A DNA stretch of 64,000 bases, taken from NCBI GenBank assembly GCA_052118425.1, contig JBQKHF010000001.1, one strand, 5' to 3'. This document shows positions 43,346 through 52,757 of the stretch, piece after piece (the first letter of the stretch is position 1; each line of letters opens with the position of its first letter). The notes below the pieces were generated by a model. That model was given only the letters and a program-made list of their open reading frames with translations, searched no databases and was not told the origin of the DNA. The position numbers and the translations under genes were made by a program. The stretch is from Roseburia_C sp900315735 (GTDB lineage: Bacteria; Bacillota; Clostridia; Lachnospirales; Lachnospiraceae).

Positions 43346-44586
43346 TAACGTTTGTTAGTCAGGTGTGATACGTTCATATAATTTGGCAGTCCATTTTCGT
43401 AGGAAATGGAAGTTTCACCCTGAATCAGAGGGAGAAGATATGCGACCATTTCTTCGGTAACGTCATTTCCACGCTCGTTAATCCATGTTCTTGGAACGGA
43501 TTTTGCTTCGTTCGCAATATTCTTGATTTCTGCATAACCATATTCGATGGTATATGGTGCATTGGAAGTACGGTTCATGGTTACCATGGAAGCGGTAATT
43601 CCCTGTTTTGCAAACGCAACGGCATGTTCGCCGGAAGCAACAGCTTCATTTAAATCGGTAGCAGAAGAAAGATGAGCAGCACAACGCTGTAATACATTTA
43701 CTTCTACAGAACGGACTTTTACGTTAATATTGTCTTTAATCAGATATTCCAATGCTTTTCCGGCACCGCTTAACTGGCTGTGGCCGAAGGTGTCTTCCAT
43801 GCTTTCTCCGGCACAGATATAATTGCCTTCTGCATCATGAATTCCCTCAGATACCGCAATGATAATATTGTTGTGTTCCTCTAAGAGAGCACGCACATCT
43901 GCTAAGAATTCTTCTTTGTCAAAATTGCATTCCGGAAGATAAATAAGATGTGGTGCATCACTGTATTCATTTCTGGCAAGGGCGGAGGCAGCGGTCAGCC
44001 AGCCGGCATCACGTCCCATAATTTCTACGATTGTTACACTCTTTACGGCATAGATAAATGTATCGTGTGCAATCTCAAGTAAAGAAGATGCAATATATTT
44101 GGCAGCGGAGCCAAATCCCGGTGTGTGGTCTGTTACCATCAGGTCATTATCAATAGTCTTTGGAATACCAATGATGCGGACATTGCTTCCGATGCGCTCG
44201 GCATATTCGGAAAGCTTTAATACGGTATCCATGGAATCATTTCCACCGATATAGAAGAATGCACCGATATTCAGTTTTTCAAACTGCTTGAAAATATAGT
44301 TATAAGAAGAATCATCATCCATAAAATCCGGCAGCTTAAAACGGCAGGAACCAAGGTACATTGCCGGTGTGTGAATCAGACGCTCTAATGCATTTTCATC
44401 CGCTTCCATAATTTCGGAAAGGTTAAGATAATGTTCATTTAAAATGCCTAAGATTCCATTTACAGAACCATAGACCGTATCATAGCAGCCGGCAGCTCCC
44501 TTGATGACACCGGCAAGGCTTGCATTTATTGCAACAGTTGGTCCACCGGACTGGGCAACCATGCAGTTTTGAAGTGATGTATTCAT
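43345..44586 (-). CDS. pfp: Diphosphate-fructose-6-phosphate 1-phosphotransferase
   Basis: This 413-residue PFK-family enzyme phosphorylates fructose 6-phosphate. GGNDS (instead of GGDGS) and PKTIDND (instead of PGTIDND), with Lys in the latter, are the marks of pyrophosphate-dependent forms. MVAQSGGPTVAINASLAGVI opens the protein and EIMGRDAGWLTAASALA is the substrate segment. The start at 44586 has GGAG seven bases upstream. It is divergent from the radical SAM gene, with 173 bases between. Confidence 0.9.
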   Translation of the reverse strand: MNTSLQNCMVAQSGGPTVAINASLAGVIKGAAGCYDTVYGSVNGILGILNEHYLNLSEIMEADENALERLIHTPAMYLGSCRFKLPDFMDDDSSYNYIFKQFEKLNIGAFFYIGGNDSMDTVLKLSEYAERIGSNVRIIGIPKTIDNDLMVTDHTPGFGSAAKYIASSLLEIAHDTFIYAVKSVTIVEIMGRDAGWLTAASALARNEYSDAPHLIYLPECNFDKEEFLADVRALLEEHNNIIIAVSEGIHDAEGNYICAGESMEDTFGHSQLSGAGKALEYLIKDNINVKVRSVEVNVLQRCAAHLSSATDLNEAVASGEHAVAFAKQGITASMVTMNRTSNAPYTIEYGYAEIKNIANEAKSVPRTWINERGNDVTEEMVAYLLPLIQGETSISYENGLPNYMNVSHLTNKR

Positions 44587-44759
44587 AGTCAGACTCCTTT
44601 GTGATTTCAAAGATTTGTGTTAGGATATATAAGAAAGTTATATTTACCATAAGAAAATATCCTACAAGAATAACTATATATGATAGAATCGGAAAAGGCA
44701 AGACTAATCCGGCGGGAGTGGAAAGAACTGTAAGAAAAAATAAAGGAAAGGCAAAAGAG

Positions 44760-45812
44760 ATGGAAAATTGTATGCTCTGCCCCAGAGAATGTGGCATAAA
44801 TCGTAAAAAAGGTGGAATCGGAGTCTGTGGTCAGACAGCAACCCTAAAGGCTGCAAGAGCGGCACTTCATATGTGGGAAGAACCATGTATTTCCGGGCAG
44901 AATGGCTCCGGAACAGTATTTTTCAGCGGCTGTAATTTAGGCTGTATCTTCTGCCAGAATCACAATATTGCCACAGGAAAAGCCGGAATTGAAATAAGTA
45001 TAGAGCGGCTGGCAGAAATTTTCTTGGAATTGCAGGAGAAGGGCGCGAATAATATTAATCTGGTAACGGCAGGACATTTTGTACCGCAGGTGGTTGAGGC
45101 ATTGAAGCTGGCAAAGCAGCAGGGGCTTTATCTTCCGATTGTTTACAATACCAGCTCTTATGAAAAGGTGGAAACACTTCGCCTGTTAGACGGCTATGTG
45201 GATATTTATCTCCCGGATTTAAAATATGTTGACAGCGCAATCAGCAGCAGGTATTCCCATGCGGCGGATTATTTTACTTATGCCAGTGCAGCGATTGCAG
45301 AAATGGTGCGGCAGGTAGGTGAGCCAGAATTTGTTTTTGAACAGGCAGCATGCAAGGAAGGCAGCAGTGCAGAACTTCCGACAGATGAGAAAAAGAAGGT
45401 TTTAAATCAACAGAATAATAGGATATTTAATGCAGCAGAATATCAGGAACGCAGCGAAACCGGAGAGTCTCTTCTGATGAAAAAAGGCGTCATTGTGCGT
45501 CACCTTGTTATGCCGGGCTGTGTGGAAGATTCCAAGCGCGTGATATCGTATCTTCTTAAGACCTATGGCAATCAGATTTTTATCAGCATTATGAATCAGT
45601 ATACGCCACTGCCACAGTGCAGGGAGTACCCGGAATTAAGCCGACGGGTAACGGAAGCGGAATATGATACAGTAGTGGATTATGCGATTGAGCTTGGCAT
45701 TGAGAATGGCTTCATCCAGGAAGGGGATGTAGCAGAGGAGAGCTTTATCCCGGAGTTTGATGGAGAAGGGATTGTAAGGGGAGATACAGATGAAAATTTA
45801 AAAAATCTATAG
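44760..45812 (+). CDS. Radical SAM protein, PflX/PflA-like
   Basis: This 350-residue protein has an N-terminal Cys cluster (CMLCPRECGINRKKGGIGVCG) followed by GCNLGCIFCQNHNIA, whose CxxxCxxC binds the SAM-cleaving [4Fe-4S] cluster. This arrangement matches the PflX group of putative glycyl-radical activators. The PFL-type target is not nearby. AAAGGA about 11 bases upstream and the Cys-rich N-terminus support 44760; the longer frame would add 53 unlikely residues. Confidence 0.9.
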   Translation: MENCMLCPRECGINRKKGGIGVCGQTATLKAARAALHMWEEPCISGQNGSGTVFFSGCNLGCIFCQNHNIATGKAGIEISIERLAEIFLELQEKGANNINLVTAGHFVPQVVEALKLAKQQGLYLPIVYNTSSYEKVETLRLLDGYVDIYLPDLKYVDSAISSRYSHAADYFTYASAAIAEMVRQVGEPEFVFEQAACKEGSSAELPTDEKKKVLNQQNNRIFNAAEYQERSETGESLLMKKGVIVRHLVMPGCVEDSKRVISYLLKTYGNQIFISIMNQYTPLPQCREYPELSRRVTEAEYDTVVDYAIELGIENGFIQEGDVAEESFIPEFDGEGIVRGDTDENLKNL

Positions 45813-45906
45813 TATAATAAATTTAATTGTTAATAAGACTTTTTTGAGGGATAAGTTAAAAAAATAAGACACACGATAATGCGTATAGAAAAGGAAGCAG
45901 CTACAT

Positions 45907-47622
45907 ATGAATGGTGAAATTAAACTTGATACAAAGCTGGTTGGGGATATAAAGGGAGACTTCTACATTCCATCATATCAGCGAGGATATCGTTGGGGTG
46001 AAACAGAGGTGGTTCGTTTGCTTGATGATATTTATTCTACTGAAGGCAAAAGAAATTACTGTCTCCAGCCAGTTGTGGTAAGGAAAAGTGGTGATAGATA
46101 TGAATTGATAGATGGTCAGCAACGCTTAACAACCATCTATCTTATCTACCGCTTTATGCATGAAGAAAGCTTTGGTTTTATAGATGAGCCAAGATTTAAC
46201 CTCTCTTATGAAACGAGAGAGAAGTCTGAGGATTTCTTGAAATTAATGGATGAATCCCGTAAAGAGGAGAATATTGATTTCTGGTTCCTTTGTACTGCTT
46301 ATGAAAGTATCAGGAAATGGTTCTCTGAAAAAGATAGAAAATCAACACTTACAAATGTGAATAAGTATTTCGATGAAATTGTGAAAATCATCTGGTATGA
46401 GGTTGGAGAGTCAGAAGATGCTATTGGGCTTTTTACTCGCTTAAATATTGGCAAGATTCCACTTACAAATGCTGAACTGGTAAAAGCTATGTTTCTCAGT
46501 AAAGATACTGATGAAAATATTGATAAGGAAAAGCAGGAAGAAATATCTCTTCAGTGGGACAACATGGAGAAGGAACTGCATAATAATTCCTTGTGGTATT
46601 TTCTGACCAACAAAACAAGTGCTGTTTATCAGACAAGAATTGATCTTGTTCTGGATCTTATTTCTGGTAAACCAGCGGATAATAGAGAAAAATATTATAC
46701 ATTCTTTAAATTTGATGAGATGCGTCAAACAAAGAAAATTGACAGCATATGGCGAAGTATTCAGCAGACATTTTTGGTATTGAAAGATTGGCATGGAAAC
46801 CATGAACTTTATCACAAGATAGGTTATCTTATTGCATCTGGTACACTTACACTGCAGAAGATATTTGATATTTCAAGGGATAAGACAAAGGATGACTTTA
46901 GGAATTCTCTTGATGATTTTATTCGGAACAGCATCAGAATAAAAGGTAATTATTCGGATCTGAGTTATGAAAAAACACAGGATCGGAGAAAGATTACTAC
47001 ATTGCTCCTATTGTTTAATGTTGAATCTGTTCGAAGAAATGGTGAGCACTCGCAGTGGTTCCCTTTTGATAAATATAAATTTGGCAGGGATGGCAATGTG
47101 ACTTGGAGCCTTGAACATATTCATGCTCAACAGTCAGAAGGTTTAAGGACGCAGGAAATGTGGAAAAAGTGGCTTGAACTGCACATACCATCTGTTAAGT
47201 CTGTAAGTGATACTCCAGATGAATTGATAGGTCTTATGAAGAGTGCTATTGCTAAGGAGAAACTGGAACGCCAGGAATTTGATGCAATACAGCAGAAGGT
47301 TATGGAATTGCTTTCGGTGAAAGGAAATACAGAATATCTGCATTCTATTGCAAACATGGCATTGCTTAGTACAGCCGACAATGCAGCCTTGAATAACTCA
47401 ACCTTTGATGTTAAGAGAAACGAAATTATCAAGATGGATAAGACTGGGCAGTATATTCCGTTTTGCACAAGAATGGTATTCCTGAAATACTACACACCAT
47501 CGGAGGACAATCAGCTGCATTTCTGGGGGCATACGGATAGAGTGGCATATGTTGATGCAATGAATAAAGTTTTGGCAAACTATCTCGAAGAGCCAATCAT
47601 TCTGGAAAAGGAGGAGAAATAA
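45907..47622 (+). CDS. DUF262-DUF1524 protein, GmrSD-type nuclease candidate
   Basis: This 571-residue protein has an N-terminal DUF262 (ParB/GmrS-like) domain with IPSYQRGYRW (21-30) and DGQQRLTT (69-76). The C-terminal DUF1524 HNH domain includes LEHIHAQ (His 404 and 406), then ANMALLSTADNAALNNSTFDVKR. Both catalytic parts look complete. Such fusions occur in GmrSD type IV restriction, SspE and BrxU, where they cut modified phage DNA. The next gene also begins with DUF262 and starts one base after the stop. Base composition is AT-richer than its surroundings. AAAGGAAG lies before the ATG. Confidence 0.88.
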   Translation: MNGEIKLDTKLVGDIKGDFYIPSYQRGYRWGETEVVRLLDDIYSTEGKRNYCLQPVVVRKSGDRYELIDGQQRLTTIYLIYRFMHEESFGFIDEPRFNLSYETREKSEDFLKLMDESRKEENIDFWFLCTAYESIRKWFSEKDRKSTLTNVNKYFDEIVKIIWYEVGESEDAIGLFTRLNIGKIPLTNAELVKAMFLSKDTDENIDKEKQEEISLQWDNMEKELHNNSLWYFLTNKTSAVYQTRIDLVLDLISGKPADNREKYYTFFKFDEMRQTKKIDSIWRSIQQTFLVLKDWHGNHELYHKIGYLIASGTLTLQKIFDISRDKTKDDFRNSLDDFIRNSIRIKGNYSDLSYEKTQDRRKITTLLLLFNVESVRRNGEHSQWFPFDKYKFGRDGNVTWSLEHIHAQQSEGLRTQEMWKKWLELHIPSVKSVSDTPDELIGLMKSAIAKEKLERQEFDAIQQKVMELLSVKGNTEYLHSIANMALLSTADNAALNNSTFDVKRNEIIKMDKTGQYIPFCTRMVFLKYYTPSEDNQLHFWGHTDRVAYVDAMNKVLANYLEEPIILEKEEK

Positions 47623-47623
47623 T

Positions 47624-49807
47624 ATGGCAACAACAATTCACTCCTTTATGGATATTTTTGATACAACATTTGGAGAAAATCAGGAGGCAGTACAGCTTAA
47701 AAAGATTGTTATTCCGATTATACAGAGGGACTACGCTCAGGGTAGAAGAAACTCTGATGTAACCCGTGTAAGAGATAGATTTCTTGAGGCTTTGTATAAA
47801 GCTGTAACGGAAAAACCAATTACTCTTGATTTTGTTTATGGTGATATTGATGATGAGGGAAATATGACACCGTTGGACGGACAGCAGCGTCTTACTACTT
47901 TATTTCTACTCCATTGGTATGCCGCAAAAAAGGGAAATATTCCAGAAGCAAATTATGCTTTTTTGAAGAGGTTCAGTTATGAAACCAGATACAGTGCACG
48001 TTATTTCTGCATAGACTTAGTTGACTTTAATCCGGAATTTAGGACAGCAATCTCGAAAGAAATTGTGAATCAAGCCTGGTTTCCACTTGATTGGGAGAAT
48101 GATCCTACAATCAGTTCTATGCTGGTGATGCTCGATGCAATTGATGATAAATTTAAAGATGTTACAGACCTTTGGGATAAACTCAAGGAAAAATGCATTA
48201 CATTTTACTTTCTTCCTATCAAGGATATGGGGCTTACAGATGAACTATACATAAAGATGAACTCTCGTGGCAAGCCGTTGACTTTATTTGAACATTTCAA
48301 AGCAGAGCTTGAGCGTGAAATGCGTAGCATGGATGAAAATTTAGCCAATCGTATCATGGGTAAGATTGATCGGGATTGGACAGATCTTCTGTGGGAGTAT
48401 CGCAGTAGTGGTTCATCAGATGATAATATTATTGATGATGAATTCTTGCGTTATTTCAAATTCATCTGTGATGTGATTTGTTATAAGCAGAATCAGTCAC
48501 CAATTGGTAGAAGCAACGATGAGTTTGATCTTTTGCAACAGTATTTCTCAGCTAAGTGTCCTGATGCAATTAAGAATATTGAAACAATGGAAAGTTTCTT
48601 AGATTGTTGGTGCAATATTCCGGGATATGATTCACCTACAGATTTTTTGAAGTCTTTCATGGCTAATAAGCATGAAAACGATAAGATTCTGGTAGAAAGC
48701 AGATATAATCTCAATATTTTTGAAGATTGTTTACATGCATATTCTGATAAGACAGGGCGTATCAGACAGTTCCCTTTAAATAGAATCGTGCTTTTGTATG
48801 CAATTACTACATACCTGAGAAATCGCGATAAGGTTACGGAAGAAGATTTTAGAAGAAGAATTCGTATTGTAAATAATCTGATAAAGAATTCTGAAGACGA
48901 GGTTTCAGACAGAACTGATCGAAATAGAATGCCTGCTATTTTGGCTGAAACAGATGCTGTTATTTTGACTGGAAATATTGATGATTCTATTACTAATAAC
49001 TTCAACGTGAGTCAGCTCTCGGAAGAAAAAGAGAAAATTGAATATCTTAAGATGCATCCGGATAAGGCAGATACTATGTTTGAACTGGAAGACCACTATT
49101 TGCTCAACGGTCAGATTAGCATAATCGGTATTGATGATAAGAAACTTGCTTATACAAGTAGATTTGAGTCATTGTTTAAGTGCAGCCTTGATAGGGTGGA
49201 CTGTGCGATGATGGCAATTGGTAATTATAGTCAGATTGAGAGAAACAAGTCGCGTTATCAATATGGCTCAACATCTCAGTTTGCATGGAATGAGTTGTTT
49301 CACAAGAGTGCCAATTCGGGCTTTGAAAATACAAGGAATATTCTTCTTGCATTACTGGATACAAATGAAGCATTTTCGAATGAAGTACTGAAGAAGATAT
49401 CTGACGATTTTTTGCGGGAATGCGAAAGTAATAATCTATATCCATTCAGATACTATTACATTAAGTACAGCGAGTATCGTCCGGGTTCATACGGAAAGAT
49501 GCATAACAATTCAGCAACGGAAAATCCATATCTGTTTTTGGTCATGCAGACAAAGACACTGTTGTCGCCGAATTCGTATTACCCTTATTTGAAGGTGGCT
49601 TCAAAAGAGCACCTTTCGAAAGATGATATGGGACAGAGATTAATCTTTGGTGATGAGCATATTATTTGTACGAACAATTCATATTTAAGAAGAAAAAATG
49701 ATGATGAATCGATTGTTGATACTATCAGAATTGCTCAAAATGATGATGGCATTGATACCGAGGATAGAATTATGGTTTTGAAGAATTATATTAAGGAGAA
49801 TTTTTAA
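47624..49807 (+). CDS. Second DUF262-family protein of the pair
   Basis: This 727-residue protein has DUF262 motifs IPIIQRDYAQGR (about 31-41) and PLDGQQRLTT (about 84-92). The remaining 600 residues show no HNH motif I can recognise; the C-terminus includes YPYLKVASKEHLSKDDMGQRLIFGDEHIICTNN, a possible substrate or DNA-binding end. AAAGGAGGAG stands before the ATG. With the preceding DUF262-DUF1524 gene it forms a two-component system, probably for defence against phage or modified DNA. Confidence 0.82.
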   Translation: MATTIHSFMDIFDTTFGENQEAVQLKKIVIPIIQRDYAQGRRNSDVTRVRDRFLEALYKAVTEKPITLDFVYGDIDDEGNMTPLDGQQRLTTLFLLHWYAAKKGNIPEANYAFLKRFSYETRYSARYFCIDLVDFNPEFRTAISKEIVNQAWFPLDWENDPTISSMLVMLDAIDDKFKDVTDLWDKLKEKCITFYFLPIKDMGLTDELYIKMNSRGKPLTLFEHFKAELEREMRSMDENLANRIMGKIDRDWTDLLWEYRSSGSSDDNIIDDEFLRYFKFICDVICYKQNQSPIGRSNDEFDLLQQYFSAKCPDAIKNIETMESFLDCWCNIPGYDSPTDFLKSFMANKHENDKILVESRYNLNIFEDCLHAYSDKTGRIRQFPLNRIVLLYAITTYLRNRDKVTEEDFRRRIRIVNNLIKNSEDEVSDRTDRNRMPAILAETDAVILTGNIDDSITNNFNVSQLSEEKEKIEYLKMHPDKADTMFELEDHYLLNGQISIIGIDDKKLAYTSRFESLFKCSLDRVDCAMMAIGNYSQIERNKSRYQYGSTSQFAWNELFHKSANSGFENTRNILLALLDTNEAFSNEVLKKISDDFLRECESNNLYPFRYYYIKYSEYRPGSYGKMHNNSATENPYLFLVMQTKTLLSPNSYYPYLKVASKEHLSKDDMGQRLIFGDEHIICTNNSYLRRKNDDESIVDTIRIAQNDDGIDTEDRIMVLKNYIKENF

Positions 49808-49848
49808 GTACTGAAAGTTGGATATTTCACTCTAAACGATAAAAAATC

Positions 49849-49876
49849 TTGACATCCCCCGAAAAAGTTCTATAAT
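49849..49876 (+). promoter_or_regulatory. Strong promoter upstream of the acyltransferase gene
   Basis: A consensus TTGACA (49849-49854), 16 bases and a consensus TATAAT (49871-49876). Confidence 0.85.
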
Positions 49877-49906
49877 ACATTTTCGGTAGTGCGAGGATGT
49901 AGAAAG

Positions 49907-50932
49907 ATGAATAAAGAAAGAGATTATTTTTTTGATAATTTAAAAGCGGTATTGATATTCTTAGTTGTGCTGGGGCATTTCCTGCTCCCAATCCACGGAG
50001 ATAATCCTCTGGTGGTGGTAAAACGGCTCATCTATGTATTTCATATGCCGCTTTTTGTATTTATTTCCGGCTATTTTGCCAAGAAGATTTATAAAAATGG
50101 ACAGTATAATTTTAAGAAAATATTGTATCTGCTGAAAGCATATGTTGTGTTCGTTGTTGCAATTCAGATAGTATATGCCATTGCGGGATTTGAAAAATTT
50201 ACGGAGATAGATTTCTTTTCCCAGAGTGGTGCACCGTGGTATTTATTTGCAATGATTGTATGGTATCTGACGATACCGCTTGTCCGGAAATGCAAAGCGG
50301 TGCCGGTTCTTTTGCTTACGGTAGTGCTGGCATTAACAGCCGGTTATTTTAAGAATGTGGGTGACTTTTTATGCCTGTCACGAATACTGGTATTTGGACC
50401 GTTTTTCTATCTGGGATATTTCCTGGAGCAGAAGACACTGGAAAAAGCATTGCAGCCGAAGTTTCAGAGACTGGTTGTTCCCTGCGCAGAAGCAATCTGT
50501 ATCTTTATTCTGGCATATGGAGCAAGATTAAAGGATTCCCTGGAAATGGTATATGAAAATATATCCTATTATGAACTGGAAGAAGTGTGGAAAGGACCGA
50601 TGGTCCGTTTTTCCCTGATGATTGCAGCATTTTTTATTTCATGGGCAATCATGTTTTTCATTCCAAGAGGAAAGACGAGATTGTCAGCGATTGGACAGAA
50701 TACGATGCCGGTGTATATGCTGCACCGGATTTTACGGGATATTCTGATGTTTGCCGGAATCTATGATTATCTGGGGGACTGGGGCTGGATTGCATTTTTT
50801 ATCCTGTTGGGATTAAGTGCCGGAATCGTATATTTGTTAAATAATTCACATGTTGTCAATCCGGTCAACCGGATACTGGCATTACATACGCCGCAGTTAA
50901 TCAGAAATTTGAAACGGCAACGGGCACATTAA
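49907..50932 (+). CDS. Membrane acyltransferase (acyltransferase family 3)
   Basis: This 341-residue protein has about ten helices. It begins YFFDNLKAVLIFLVVLGHFLLP with the catalytic-type His of the family, followed by FHMPLFVFISGYF. Such enzymes O-acetylate or succinylate cell-surface polysaccharides or lipids. The start at 49907 is ahead of GAGG by 11 bases. It stands alone under a near-consensus promoter and converges with the gene at 50940. Confidence 0.9.
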   Translation: MNKERDYFFDNLKAVLIFLVVLGHFLLPIHGDNPLVVVKRLIYVFHMPLFVFISGYFAKKIYKNGQYNFKKILYLLKAYVVFVVAIQIVYAIAGFEKFTEIDFFSQSGAPWYLFAMIVWYLTIPLVRKCKAVPVLLLTVVLALTAGYFKNVGDFLCLSRILVFGPFFYLGYFLEQKTLEKALQPKFQRLVVPCAEAICIFILAYGARLKDSLEMVYENISYYELEEVWKGPMVRFSLMIAAFFISWAIMFFIPRGKTRLSAIGQNTMPVYMLHRILRDILMFAGIYDYLGDWGWIAFFILLGLSAGIVYLLNNSHVVNPVNRILALHTPQLIRNLKRQRAH

Positions 50933-50939
50933 ACCTGTA

Positions 50940-51485
50940 TTAACAGGTAGTAACTAAAAATAATTTGAAAAATCCGTTTTTCATATCATAAGCATAAATT
51001 TCCAGGTTGGCGTTTTCCTGTGTATTCTTGATATAGGAATATTCCCGTCCGACCCGGAACCATTCGTTAAATTCCCAGACTTTGACGAGAAACGCTGAAC
51101 CACCGTAACTTCCGCCGTAAGTGAGCTTGCAGGCTTGAAAGTGAACCGGAGCTTTGAAAATACGGTTTTTGGTAAGATTAATGGTTATTTCCCTATGCGT
51201 TTTCAATAAAACGATGACAACAATAAGCACAAAGAGAAGTAAAAATGCAGCAAAAATCAGGGCTGCAAAGAATGCCTGCTGGTTTCGTATGGCAGTAAAC
51301 ACCGGAATAACACATAAGAAAAACATCACGAGAATCGTAACTGCAATAGCAAAAGACTGTTTGTGTGTGGAGCGAAGTTTTTTATTAAAATCGCTTTTTT
51401 CTTCAGAAGTAAGTTCACGCAGACCAAGCTTTTCGACGGCAAGCGCCGGTACCGGTGATGATGCGTTGGAATAATGTTTTTTCAT
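50940..51485 (-). CDS. Membrane protein with two central helices, unknown function
   Basis: This 181-residue protein has a charged N-terminus, two transmembrane helices (about residues 45-70 and 75-100) and a soluble C-terminal domain of about 80 residues with ITINLTKNRIFKAPVHF and a YGGSYGGSAF turn. The plan resembles PH-like domain membrane proteins, but I cannot name a family. GAGGGG before 51485 supports the start. Confidence 0.65.
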   Translation of the reverse strand: MKKHYSNASSPVPALAVEKLGLRELTSEEKSDFNKKLRSTHKQSFAIAVTILVMFFLCVIPVFTAIRNQQAFFAALIFAAFLLLFVLIVVIVLLKTHREITINLTKNRIFKAPVHFQACKLTYGGSYGGSAFLVKVWEFNEWFRVGREYSYIKNTQENANLEIYAYDMKNGFFKLFLVTTC

Positions 51486-51612
51486 GGAAAACCCCTCTAA
51501 ATAAAATCTTATCATAAATTATATAAGATGCGAAAGAGGGCTTCAAGAGAAATATGGAATTATTAAGGTATGTTTTGTATGGATTACTATAATAAGAAAG
51601 AGAGGTGGTCAT

Positions 51613-51897
51613 ATGTCGGAAAATAGAAAAATTCGTGTTTTTTATCAGTTTAACGGATATGTTCAGGGGGTAGGCTTCCGCTACCGTATGTCACATCTGG
51701 CAGGGCATTTTGGAGTGACCGGCTGGGTGCGCAATGAATATGATGGCTCGGTACAGGCAGAATTACAGGGACTGCCGGAAGAAATCGATATGATTATCCA
51801 AAGACTCTGTCAGGACCGTTATATTGAGATCCGCAGCATGGACAGGAGAGAACTTCCGTTAGATGAGACAGAACATGGCTTCCATGTAAAATATTAA
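51613..51897 (+). CDS. acyP: Acylphosphatase
   Basis: This 94-residue enzyme hydrolyses acyl phosphates. GYVQGVGFRYRM supplies the phosphate-binding loop and catalytic Arg, and GWVRNEYDGSVQAELQG carries the catalytic Asn. Both are intact. GAGAGGTGG precedes the ATG. Confidence 0.95.
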   Translation: MSENRKIRVFYQFNGYVQGVGFRYRMSHLAGHFGVTGWVRNEYDGSVQAELQGLPEEIDMIIQRLCQDRYIEIRSMDRRELPLDETEHGFHVKY

Positions 51898-51903
51898 GAA
51901 TAT

Positions 51904-51942
51904 AAAAAGCGGCTTCTGGCATAGCCTGTCAGGAGCTTTTTT
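51904..51942 (+). terminator. Acylphosphatase terminator
   Basis: AAAAGC pairs with GCTTTT around an inner TTCTG/CAGGA stem, followed by further T. Confidence 0.8.
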
Positions 51943-51950
51943 AAGAAAAG

Positions 51951-51979
51951 TTGCAAAAAATCACAAGAAATAGTAAACT
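51951..51979 (+). promoter_or_regulatory. Promoter positioned for a leaderless transcript
   Basis: TTGCAA (51951-51956), 17 bases, then TAAACT (51974-51979). The ATG at 51987 begins after seven bases, the same geometry as at 40132-40168. No normal RBS can lie between. Confidence 0.6.
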
Positions 51980-51986
51980 GTGGGAT

Positions 51987-52757
51987 ATGCGAGTATACTA
52001 CTATGAAAATGAATTAGAGGATGAATTTTCGGAAGCAAAGATAACTGCAAAGAAAATTGATGGAACATATCAGTACAGCCAGGACAGCTTTGGAAGGAAA
52101 TTATTACATTTTATCTGTTATAATCTCATTGCAAAACCGGTGGCATGGTGCTTTTTAAAGATAAAATACCGTCATAAGATAGTGGGGCGGGAGAAAATAA
52201 AAGCGTTAAAGGGACAGGGCTTTTTCCTGTATGGAAATCATACCAATGCAGGAGCGGATGCACTGATTCCCACAATGCTGGCACATCCGACGGATGTATA
52301 TGTAATTGTGCATCCGAATAATGTTTCTATGCCTTTTTTCGGAAAAGTAACACCATATCTTGGCGCATTACCGTTACCGGATGATAAGGATGCCATGAAA
52401 CATTTCTTAGAAGAAATCGGAAAGAAAATCACTGCGAAAAAATGCGTGATGATATATCCGGAGGCACATATCTGGCCTTATTATACGAAGATACGTCCTT
52501 TTAAGGATTCTTCCTTCCGTTATCCGGTGCAGTATCAATGCCCGGTAATCTGTTTTACCAATACATATCAGAAACGGAAGCATAGTAAAAAGCCGCAGAT
52601 AGTAACCTATGTGGATGGTCCGTTTTATCCGGATGCGAAATTGCGTGGAAAAGAGCAGAAAGCAGACCTTAGAAACAGGGTTTATGAACAGATGAAAGAA
52701 AGAAGCAGCAGAAACACCCTTGTACTTGCTACTTATATCAAAAAAGGTGATGTATGA
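51987..52757 (+). CDS. PlsC-type acyltransferase
   Basis: This 256-residue protein resembles 1-acylglycerol-3-phosphate acyltransferases. FFLYGNHTNAGAD contains the motif I His (about residue 85) but with five residues before the Asp, not the usual four. MIYPEAHIW stands for the PEG-type motif III. A hydrophobic stretch near residues 40-60 would anchor it to the membrane. It overlaps the glycosyltransferase by four bases, so it probably works with it in glycolipid synthesis. An alternative TTG at 51951 overlaps the -35 and is unlikely. Confidence 0.82.
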   Translation: MRVYYYENELEDEFSEAKITAKKIDGTYQYSQDSFGRKLLHFICYNLIAKPVAWCFLKIKYRHKIVGREKIKALKGQGFFLYGNHTNAGADALIPTMLAHPTDVYVIVHPNNVSMPFFGKVTPYLGALPLPDDKDAMKHFLEEIGKKITAKKCVMIYPEAHIWPYYTKIRPFKDSSFRYPVQYQCPVICFTNTYQKRKHSKKPQIVTYVDGPFYPDAKLRGKEQKADLRNRVYEQMKERSSRNTLVLATYIKKGDV

